Source: Diadema setosum (Eukaryota > Echinodermata > Echinoidea > Diadematoida > Diadematidae). Taken from it: 64,000 nucleotides of DNA. The stretch spans positions 620,001 through 684,000 of the forward strand of contig NW_027307651.1 in assembly GCF_964275005.1 (NCBI RefSeq), in the 5' to 3' direction. Shown here piece after piece: positions 11,601 to 23,600 of this stretch (within the stretch, counting starts at the first letter, position 1; the number at the start of each line of letters is the position of its first letter). The translations under genes were made by a program, and so were the position numbers. The notes beneath the pieces are model-generated. The model was not told where the DNA came from. It saw only the letters and a list, made by a program, of their open reading frames with translations, and did not search any database.

Positions 11601-14600
11601 TATGAATTGTGTCTCAATCTCAATCGCAGGTTTCAAAGTAATCCTTCAGTTCTTCTTTGATAAATACTAAATCACGCATTTTTACATTTCTTCCTTTTTT
11701 CAAAACAATAATTATATAAAAATATGGATTCCCCCCCCAAAAAAAAGAGAGAAACAAACAACCCCCTCACAAATATATCACAATATACAGCTAAAGTGGT
11801 ATCAACAGTTAGTACGTTTTATTCTCCATTATATGACATCAAATTTGTTGCAATCTAATGTCTCTATCAAATTTTATATTTGAAATGTTAAATTCAATAA
11901 AAATGGCGACCCTATTGGACCGCATCTGTACTTTGGAGGTTTTCGCAACAAATCTACAGAGTGTACTTACGGAACATTGCTTAGTGTATTTAATATTGTG
12001 TATGGTCTTGCGTATAGAGAGTGGAACTCGAAAAGTAAGCACAATCTTGCCAGTGGATTTGACCCTCTGTGTAGTCTTTGGGAACAGATGCCTGTTAATA
12101 CATGATATCATGTAAAATGAGATTTTAAGTTTGAGACATTATAACTTCTGAACCAAATACAATACTGACCTCTAATTTTCTCCAAATATTAATCATATGG
12201 GAAAGATGTTAATTTCTACATGGTTTTCATAGACATTTTTATTATTTTTTTTTTACTTTTTAGAGAAATATTCATGGTGCATTCTGAAAAATGTCTCCAT
12301 AAAAACCTTGGACGGTTTGAAATAGCAATGCAATGTTCAGAATATATAAAACCATAATTATAACTAGACAGCAAAACAGAAAAAAATTGTATTAAAATCG
12401 AAATAATACATTTACTTTGGCGCAATACACTATGTCAGCTTTGATGGCCTGCAATCTTGAATTTTTTGAGTGATTGATCTAAATTTTGTTTAAACTTTCC
12501 TTAGCAAGGTTGTTTTAAGCTTCTACCTCTATTTGAAAAATATTTTTTGCTTCATATCATCTGCTTCAGAACAATCTACTTTGAAATAATAGCGATCAGC
12601 GTCACCTGAGCTACCACTTGGTATGAAAAGCTAGTTTGCAGGCACAAACCCTTGTTTGTCAAAGAAAAAGTCTACACGCACCACTGGCACTGATGCAAGC
12701 GCCAGTGCCAGTGGTGCCTGAAGTAGTCTTGGCGCGCGCCTTTTTTTTTTTTTTTGTTACGACCAACATGGTCTTGTCACAACTAAAGTGGCCATTTTTA
12801 CAAAGTGAGTTTTCAAGTTTGAGACATTATAACTTCTGATCCGAAAATGTTACTGACCCCTAATTTTCACCAAATATTAAGTACATGTCAAACAAAATTC
12901 TGGAAACGTTTCAAAATAATCCTTCAGTCTTTCTGTGATTTATGCTGAATAAAGCATTTTCATGATTTTCCTTTTTTCAGAAAAATATCAAAAAAATGAG
13001 TGTTTTTTCCTTAAAATCTCAATCTAGTTATCACAATAACCCACAAATATGGTATCAACTTGTAGAAATTTGAATTTTCTTTCATATGAAATCAAATTTG
13101 TTGAAATCTGATGTTTCTATCAAATTCTATCTTTCAAATAACAAATTCAGTAAATATGGCGGCCATCTTGGACGCCATCTTGGATTTGGAGGCTTTCGCA
13201 ACAATTTTTTTTGAGGTAGACCAGTGGAATGTTGTTTGTTAGAATAAGAACTTGAAAATAAGCATGGTCTACTTAGTTTGTAGAGAGAGTGGAACTCACT
13301 CGAAAAGTAAGCGGGTTTTGGGGGTTTGGCCCTCCGGTTACAAGGGCCAGTACCAATGTACTTTTGTGAAAAAAAGAAAAAAAAAAACGCTTTTACCCGT
13401 TTAGTCAACTATGTTTTCGACGCTGCAAAATGTGTTGATGCTGTTAATTATCGAGAAACTGTTTTTCGCTTCTTGCTCATGTAATTATTGAAAAACGCGA
13501 TTTTGCTGTGTCTTTAACAAATTTAAGGAAAGCGTGAGAATGTCGGTCTCATCGTTGGACTAGTCATTGGTATACCAGCTGGCGTATCCATCCTGTTTCT
13601 CCTTTTTCGAAAGTTTCGGCAAGCATCCGATCAGGAGTACCTACAGCAAAGAGGTGTCCTTTTATGTTTTATGTTATTTCATTTGATTGCTTGTTTTCTT
13701 CATAAAATCACTAAATTGGGATGTACCAAGATAGGTGTAGCCCTTTGTGCCCTTCAAATAGTTGTAATGATATGATTAGAATTGTTTTTAATCAAACATT
13801 TCTGCACTGTCTGCATAATATTATAGTAACAGAATCAGCAAAAAGAAATAAAAAAAAAACGATTAGTCCATATTTGCCAAATGGAGATATTTACGATTAA
13901 AGGTCAAGAAAAATAAAGAGAATAATAAGAAAGTTTTTGCTTCTTTTGACCATAACTTCAAAAATGTACCTTTAGTGACCAATATATCATTTAAAAGGTA
14001 TTATTTTGTACTTTATGACAGAGACCGTACTTCAAAATCTTCAAAAATGGACTTAAATCGGTTTTTGCGAACAAACTCTCCAAATACAGGATCTCTCGTT
14101 TTACAGTCATAAGATTTTTAAAGTCGCTTTTCATGTTGTCCAGTTTCGGAGGAATCATCACCTGCCCAACAGACAACCATAGATTTTGAAGATGGGAGCA
14201 GAAAGTGGTACTCCGTACAATGGTCGGACTTCAAATTTTGTTGCAGACGACTCAAAGACGTGTCCACGCAACACGTGAGTATTCGTGGTTATGTGTAGAG
14301 CGACAACACTCTTCATGTAGACAAAAAAAAGATCATTATTATAGGTAAATATTTGTATCACTATGAGCGTTGTGTTACACCCTTCGATGACACTGAATGC
14401 TGAATCTTGTGCTCAATGGCAGAATGAATACATTTGTGTTGTTTTTGTGAATGGTTCCTTGACAGGCAGTGCATGAAAGCATGCAGCTTGTAACGATCTT
14501 ACCGAATAGGCTGGCAATGTATACCACACAGTCTCTGTCAATCTGTTGGCATATCGTCGGCAAGACACAGTGCATCAAACTGCTATGTCACTCGCATATT

Positions 14601-17600
14601 GTATATTGTGATTACAGATATTGCAAACCGTTTATCAAAGGGAATTTTAAATGATGTAATTCCATGTTTTATATGAAAGTTGAGTGAGGGAAGGAATTTC
14701 GTTTCTTCTTATTTTTTTCATTGAGACTGAAGAAGTTGAGTCACTCTTAAAAGTCTTTATATTCCTGCACTGGCTGACTTTTATCACAATAGCCTGAAAA
14801 CGAAACAAACAAAACAAACAAACAAAAATATTGACGCAAGATATGAGTACTCTGGAAATATACTTACCTATTTGAATATCGGAATGCCTATACCTTGTTT
14901 TTACATTTGGCTTTTACATTCCCATTTATGTGCATCGCACTGAATCTTCACTGAAATAACTAGGAATGAGGGTGGAATAGATGAGGCAGTTGGAAGTGTT
15001 GTGAATTTTCTTGGTTTCCTTGATCATTTATACTGGCATCTTAATGTGATATTTTTTGTTGTCATTATTGTTGTTGTAATCAATACGATATCATTACATA
15101 CATTATTGCAATATCGTTACAGCATTACTGTTATAATTATAAGAGTTACCGCGGCAATGTCCGGGTAACGTCCTGGTTTTTGTTTGTTTGTTTGTTTGTT
15201 TGTTTGTTTGTTTGTTTGTTTTTTTACCTTGACTTATAAAACGGTCCCCGAGTAGAATTTGACAAAAATTACCGACAAAAACACCCCCTACAAAAAACAA
15301 AAACAAAAACAAAACAAAACGTAAGACATTGCTCGATATCTAATTCCCTGGCAAGCATCCTATCAGAAGGCAAATGCGGTAACATTCCTTTGATACACTC
15401 AACACGCATGCGCATCATTGCAGAGAGAGAATGATTGACGCTCCGATCATGTGCATGGATTGTAATTTCTGGGCCCCATTTCATTAAAAAAAAAAGAAAA
15501 AAATGTTAGGATGACAACATTGGACACTGGAATGGCAACTTCCAGTAGCAACACCCAATCAGGAAGCTGAAATGGCAATTGTCATGGTAACGATTTTCAT
15601 TGCCATTTCAGCAAGAGTTACTATCATATCAACTTTTTATGAAATGGGGCCCTGATTTCAAGTATATTATAGTTGAGATCATTGGTTGTAACCATGTTTT
15701 GTTTGCGCAGAATCTAGAAAAATAGGCCGCTCTGGCCGATGGGCGGGGTAGTCGCATCGGTGGACGCACTCCCATCGTGGAAACATACCTGTGTGAATGT
15801 GTCTTTTAAAATTGTACCCTCGCTGTCTCCTGCGCTTTTTTGTCCGAGGGGAGGAATTGTTCTCCGGACGTTGTCGTGACTTTGTCGCGGTAAGGTCTGT
15901 TCAAATGGGGCTCAGTTCAGTGTTTTACCCCATGTTCGAGTTTTTTGTTTTGTTTTGTTTTTTTTTTTTGGGGGGGGGGGTGTCTTTTATGTACCCACCG
16001 TGGTGTATACACTGTATAATACGACAGACGAAGAATAACCAAGCAATAATGACCTTACAGGTTGAGGGTTGTAGCAGATACCAACTTTCTTCGTCAACCG
16101 AAGACATAATCTTTTAAAACTGCTTTTATTACATTACATGGTTAGAAGAGCTCCGAACCCATATGAGCCGTGTGAGTTTGTGAAGGGCGTTTCACCGCCA
16201 GAGCTGGGGGAAATTTTGGTAAATTTCAACTTAAAATATTAATTTTCACAATAATTTTGAAAACAAATCGTTCATGGATAACTACGTATATGTGTATGTG
16301 TATGTTACGTGCTTTCCGAGCGGACCTCAAGTCGCCTCTTCCTCTTCCGTTGTTATCACGGACATGGAGAAAGCACATCAGCAGCAGCTCATTTCATTCA
16401 CCTGACGGTTTGTTAGATTTAGCTTGATAATGATTCAAGTTACCATTAAAAAAACCCACTCAATTAATGGTACTTTTTCTTTAAAGCGAAGTCAGAATAC
16501 CAAATTTGTATTGACACTTATTGACATTATCATGCGGTCTATCGTATCATTCTCAAACCCTCCCCATCCCTCACCTTTCACCGCTTCAAAAAAAAAAAAA
16601 AAAAAAAAAAAAAAAAGCAATCAGGAAAATGAGATAAACTGTAGACTTTAATTCTTTCTGTTCCAATGAGTCACAAGGGCACACATTTCACAGACAAACC
16701 AGTCGACAGGAAAATAAAAAGTGGCATGCAAACGGTTAATATCATGGTTTGCAATATCTGCCTATCATTAATATTGGGGGATTTCAAGTTCCGTGCTACA
16801 TAGCACTGGGTCTGTAGTGTTATCTCCTAAACAGCCGCCTTAAATCGAGCTCCAACATCTGCGGTCAGATTAAACACAAGCTACAACACTATTGGACAGC
16901 ATACCTGAAAACACTGTTCATCGAAACTGAACTCATCTTTTTCCCTTTCAGCCCCGAATACCTTTCTGCGTGTACGCCCTCTATCGGTTCACACTCGCCG
17001 CCTATTTCTTCGGGTTTTTGATCACGTATATCATATTGGCAAGGGAGGCAGTTGGCCCGAAGATCTTCATTTTCCCCGGTTTTTGGACACATATTACGAC
17101 AACATGTTATGTTTGCTTTGCCTGTTTTAATGTTGCGATGGACCTCAAGAACAGCATGACGAAGGCAGCACATGAAGGTACGGGGGTAAATTTTCTACAT
17201 GACGAAATAGAAGCTTGTTAAATCTTGAATTGATGTTGTTACCCTACGACAACAAGATATATATGACCCGCTGCAACAAAATGATCCGAAAGTCAGGGGA
17301 GGAAAATGTTCTATAGATGACATAACATCATTTCCTTACTAGTCTTCATATAGCATGATTCACAAAAAGTACTCGGTTGCGGAGATATCGATGATTTTAT
17401 TAGTGCATGTCGAGTGGTGTAAGAAATCAGCGTTTCGAGAAAACTGCTTTCAAAGTTTTCCTTCCGGCGTTATCATTATCAAGGGGAAGCAAGGCAATAG
17501 AATACAATAGAATGCAGCATCCTAGCTAACTCCGCGATGTTCATTCAAGCTTAGCGCCAGCAGTTTACGCACGACCAATCAGTAACCAGCGTGCTACGCA

Positions 17601-20600
17601 CTGATCAATGAGATCACTCGCTCGTTGCTATGGGCGGAGTCTAGCTGCAGCGCTAAATCGGACACATTTCTGTTCAGTTGAAAGTCGGAAAATCATGGCC
17701 CAGAAAAATGCCATTTTCTTGTCTTTCCCTTGTTCATTTAGCTTTGAAATTTCGGAAGATGATAGAAGATACATTAGACTACAAAATTACGTAAATAAAA
17801 ACACCGAAATCTGAAAGTTTTGACGGAATTTTGATGATCTGACTTCAAACTCGATTTTCTCGGCTCACCCGTCAGTGACTTTAGGTACCTTTGGTTGTAG
17901 CGGGTCACATATATCATCGACGATTTCTGGCATTGTGAACTTGATTTAAGGAAATGTGTTACACTGTACTGCATTTATTTCCTGAGCTTTGTAATCACGC
18001 TCGAAGTGATACACATACACACACAACACTCAAATACATATATGTGACCATGCATCACAAAACGAACAAAAAGTCGCACCCCATGATTTCACGTTTGGGA
18101 CTCAAAAAAGGTGAAACGGGTCAAATAAATTGCTTTTTTATTTTTCTTTAAGGAACGACCCTTCTCCTATATTATTACTGAATTTGGGATCATAAAATGA
18201 ATGGAAAGTTACATTTTTAGCAGTTTCTCTATAACTCTTTTTGTAGAGTGGTGAGATCATGTGTGTCTTAGAGGCCCCTATTCATTTTTGATAACCCTTT
18301 TGCACACTCTTCACTTTCAAGTCTGATAACTTTTTGAAGGGATAAGGCTACTGCTTTGAAAGTGTTCATTAATCATGGTCTGTATGTGTTAATAGTGCCT
18401 GCTCAATTTCAAATTGATCTGATAATCCCTTCATTGCAATGCCCCCGGTGGTTTACATCCTGTTTTTATTTCCCATTCATCGCATGGCTAGCACGTTGTG
18501 GTAAAGATCAAGCGCTTGAATAGACAGGTAGACCCTATGATTCAGAGCCTCTTTTCTCGATTCACACTTTTCCAGAGTGTGTGCCTTTTTTTCAATATAT
18601 AAATAGGTTAGGAGAGTACAGTTCAATTCAGCTAAACATCATTTTAAGGCTTAGAGTCTACTCTTTCAGAATCTGCCCTTAACTGATATTCCCTGTCTGG
18701 CGACCTTCTGTTTGCTTTGTGATGCAGGGTCACATATATGAGGTTAACACAGAAAAAAAATCATCATGACTTTCAACCGTGCTTGCAATGGTCTGTTATA
18801 TTACTTCTCTCAATGGAAAAGGAAACACTGAGTAGGTCCCTGTGGTGAATTTGGTCACATACGGATTGTCGTCATTTTGGTAACATTTTGTGAACATTTT
18901 GATTTTGTTTTTGTTTTTCTCGATAATATCAGAAACACCAAGCAAGTCATATCCTTCATCCTGCTAAAGCAGCGAGAAACTGCTTCTTTCATAGATAGGT
19001 TACATATATGTAACCGTGCACCTCAAAACGAACATAAAGTCGCACACACTGATTTTGCGTGAGGACTGAAAATAAGTGAAATGGGTCAACTTGACTTTTT
19101 CATATTTTCTGAAAGAGCGGGTCTTCGTTTACATTATGCTAAAATTTGGTATCATAAAACGGGCAGGAAAGTGTGTTTTTTTAGCAGTTTATCTTGAACA
19201 TTTTTGGTAGAATAGTGTGGTTAGGTGTGTCTTTAGAATCCCTTTTTCATTTCTGAAAAACATTGTCCACACTCTTCACTTTCAACTCTAATAACTTTTG
19301 AAAGGATAATGCTACTGCTTTGAAAGTTGGCATTAATTATGGACGGAATGTGTTAATGAGGCATTCTTAATTTCAGTTTAATTTGATAATCCCTTCATTG
19401 TTGTTATTCTGGTGGTTTGCTTCCTGTTTTTTGTCCCATTCATCGCACAGACAGTACGGTTTGGTTAGATTAAGATTAAGCGCTTGAATAGACACTGTAC
19501 TTCAGAGCCTCTTTTCTCAGTTCACACTTTTCCTGAGTTTGTGCTTTCTTTCCAATGTTTAGATAGGTTAGGAGAGTACATTTGATTTGAATTATATATC
19601 ATTTTAAAGCTTAAGGTCTGCTCTCTCAGAATAATTATGGTCTTAACTAAAAAGTCATATCTGGCCACTTTTTGTTTGTTTTGAGGTGCAGAGTCACATA
19701 AATATGAGACCAAACTCGTCATTTTGATGAATTTCAATTGATAGTATCTACCAGAATCAAGCAGAAACGTGGATATATCAGAAGAGAAACATAACAACAT
19801 GTTGATAGATTAATTTGGTAGTAGGAGAGAACCTCGCAAACCATGAATTTTCTTTCTCAGAATCAATTCAAATTTTAGGGAAGATCATTCTACAGACTCT
19901 GTCATTATTCAATTTTGTGACAAAACAAAAATAGTTGAAGCTTTTATTAACAAGGGACATGATATAGGAGTTTTCATGAACCTGATTTAGACATTTGATA
20001 CTATTAACTACAATATTCATACTAAAAGATTAAGATATCATGGCGTCCGAAGATTACCTGTGTTATGTTCACTGATTTTTAATCTAACAGTATATAATGA
20101 GCAACATGTTGATTTTGACTCATGTTCCTGCAAGACATTATAAATAAATTGTGTAGTACCACAAGGGTCTATCTCGAGCCCCTTTTATATCTTATCTATG
20201 TGAATGATTCAACCAATGCTTCACCAATTTTAACTATATCATTTGTTTGCAGATGATAATAACATATCTTATTTACATAAAGATCCTCAGACACATGTCT
20301 GTGCACTTGATTTTGAATTATGTACAGTTTCTTCTCGGTTCAAGTGCAATACATTATCCTTTAATATTGATAAAACGAATTTCATATGTTAATGTGACCC
20401 TGCACTACAAAACAAACAAAAAGTCGCCAAATGTGAGATTTTAGTGAAGACCATATGTGACCCTGCACCTCAAAACAAACAAAAAGTCGCCAGACATCAA
20501 TTTTTAGTCAAGGCCATATTCTGAAAGAGCAGACTGTAAGCTTTAAAATGATGTATACCTCAAATCAAATCGACTTTTCTAACCTATCTAAATATTGGAA

Positions 20601-23600
20601 AGAAAGCACAAACTCAGGAAAAGTGTGAAATAAGAAAAGAGGCTCTGAAGTACAGTGTCTATTCAAGCGCTTAATCTTTACCAAACCGTGCTGGCTGTGC
20701 AATGAATGGGACAAAATCAGGAAGTAAACCACCAGAGTAACAACAATGAAGGAATTATCAGATTAAACTGAAATTAAGAATGCCTCATTAACACATTCTG
20801 TCCATAATTAATGCCAACTTCAAAAGCAGTTTTAGCACTATCCTTTCAAAAGTTATTAGGGTTGAAAGTGAAGAGTGTGGACAAGGCTTTTCAGAAATGA
20901 AAAAGGAATTCTAAAGACACACCTAATCACACTATTCTACCAAAAATGTTCGAGATAAACTGCTCAAAAAACACACTTTCCTGCCCGTTTTATGATACCA
21001 AATTTTAGCATAATGTAAAAGAAGACCCGCTCTTTCAGAAAATATGACAAAGTCAAGTTCGGCTAAGTTGACCCACCTTCACTTATTTTCAGTCCTCACG
21101 CAAAATCAGTATGTGCGACTTTATGTTCGTTTTGAGGTGCACGGTCACATATTGTGAAAGAGCAGACTTTTAGCTTTAAAATGATGTATAACTTAATTCA
21201 AATGGACTCTCCTAACCTATCTAGATATTTGAAAGAAGGCACACACTCAGGAAAAGTGTGAACTGAGAAAAGAGGCTCTGAAGTGCAGTGTTTATTCAAG
21301 CGCTTAATCTTTAGCAAGCCGTGCTGGCTGTGCCATGAATGGGACAAAAAACAGGATGTAAACCACCGGAGTAACAACAGTGAAGGGATTATCAGATTGA
21401 ATTGAAATTGATCATGCCTTATTAACACATTCTGTCCATAATTAATGCCAACTTTAAAAGCAGTAGCGTCATCCTTTCAAAAGTTATAGGACTTGAAAGT
21501 GAAAAGTGTGTACACCGTTTTAAGAAATTAAAACGGGACTGCAGAGACACAATTAATCTCACTACTCTGCCAAATAATATTCCAGAAAAACGGCTAAATT
21601 GTATACTTTCCTGTACGTTTTATCATCCCAAATTTTAGCATAATGTAGAAGAAGACTTGGTCTTTCAGAAATCATCACACAAAATCAGTGTATGCGACTT
21701 TTTGTTCGTTTTGTGGGGCACGGTCACATATATCAAAAAGTTCATTCTTTTGATATTGAATATAATTGTGACCCGGTACAAAAAAAAAAAAAAAAAGGAT
21801 CCTAAAGTTGCTGAACGCCGAGCCGAGAAAATCGAGTTTGAAGTCACTTCGTCAATATTGGTCAAAACAATCGGAGTTCTGTTTTGGGGATAATTTTGTA
21901 GTCTAATGTTTTGTCCAACATCTGCCAAAATTTCGAAGCTAAATGATCAAAAGACAGGCAAGAAATTAGCGTTTTTCTTGGCCATGATTTTCCGACTTCA
22001 AATGTAAGAGAAACATGTCCGAAGATTTAGCTTTAGCGCCGTAGGTAGACTCCGCCCCTAGCATCGAGGGAGTGATCTTATTGGTCAGTACGTGGCATCC
22101 TGATTACCGATTGGTCGTGCGTAGACCGCTGGCGCTAAGCGTGACTGAACATGGAGGAGTTCGCTAGGAGCGTGCCTGCTATTGTAAAGCGGTGAAAACT
22201 GTCTCGCCTCCCCATGACCATGATAGCGTCGGAAGGACAACTTTTTTCTCGAAACTCTGATTTCCTCAACCACTTGGCATGCGCTCATAAAATCATCGAT
22301 ACTCCGCAATCGAGTACTTTTGTGAGTTGTGATATATGAAATCAAAGTAGAAGAGTACAAGAAAAACATCATGCCATTTTTCAGAAAATTGTCCTCCCCC
22401 GACTTTCGGATCTTTTTGTTGTAGCGGATGACAATTTATATATTGATGTTTTACCCTTTGTAAAAAAAAAAAAAGAAAAAAAAAAAGAAAAAAAGGTCTA
22501 CCAAATTCCTTGGTGTAATCGCTGATGCCAATCTTACCTGGAATAAAGACGTAATACAAGTACTATTATATCGAGAAATAAATATTTATCTATTAAACTG
22601 AAGGATCTTTTAACAGAAAAGTTTGTTTTCATTTTGTACAATGCACTGAATCTAACATACGTGACGTACTGCAATGTGGTATGGACATAGTCTAACAAAA
22701 CAAAAAGTCAATCAGTTTACCTTCTCAATAAGAGAGCATCCCGTACTGGCACCAACTCACCTCATCTTGCAAACTGTGAACCACTATCTCTAAATTGAGG
22801 CCCTGAAAATAAATGATATTCATACATTACAATGCGCAATATTTATGTACAAATACACATCCGACACCCTACCATCCTCGTCACAACCTCTTCACCGTTA
22901 CGTCCAGCGTCCACCCTAACCCAACTCGAGACGTCAGACTATAACCTCCACACTCCCAAGCTAATGACATATCACAAGCCAATTAGTCACTTTCTACCAG
23001 ATGTTCGGAATTATGTCCCTGAGCAAATAAAGACAACCACTAAATTATGTTATTCTTAGCCATTTATGACAAATGCCTTTTATCGAAATATGATAATGAA
23101 TGAGTGATAATGTTAACTCAAAAACAGCTTACAGGTATATTACGAGTTCGGTAATTTGCTGTATGCATTTTTTTTTTATTGTTTTATGATCACATTAAAA
23201 TCAATAGTGTAAATATAAATATGTAATAGAAATGCACATGGCACAGGATACACTAAAAACAAACCCACTTAAGTATCATGCCCAAACGTTAAAATTAGCA
23301 AAACTGCATTTAATGGCACATACAACACAACGCAGCACAGCAGAGCACTCACCCCAGCATATCAGTTGAGTGGAGAATGTCTCTTGAAAACAAATGAACG
23401 ATAGCTAGTTTGAATTTCCCCTGTATTCTTTGTGCTTCACAATTTACTACAATATTTTTGGGTTGATTATTGATTTGATTTTGTGGCAACATCCGTTCTA
23501 CAGTTTTGAAAATCGTATTTAAGTCTCTTTACTTTTTTCCCCTAGACCTCAAACCATGTCAAGTTGCTGCTTATGATCACGGTATCCTGCGTTTACGTTA

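Larger units (their letters stand above)
19850..23060 (+). mobile_element. Decayed LINE, reverse transcriptase region, interrupted twice
   Basis: The + strand reads degenerate reverse transcriptase blocks: a VEAFINKGHDIGVFM-like stretch near 19935, YNIHTKRLRYHGVRRLPV near 20010, VVPQGSISSPFYIL near 20155, FADDNNISYLH near 20250 and LSFNIDKTNFI near 20357. After the nested insertions at 20393-21728 and 21777-22433 it resumes with TKFLGVIADANLTWNKDVIQ near 22500 and a C-terminal tail (FMYKYTSDTLPSS near 22850). Several stops and frame changes make it clearly dead. The order of blocks is that of a CR1/L2-type non-LTR retrotransposon. It sits in the last intron of gene A. Confidence 0.7.

Noticed and set aside
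13127-13408. 93-codon minus-strand frame
   Set aside because: Part of the inverted arm of the 4 kb foldback, with the same sequence in the opposite arm.
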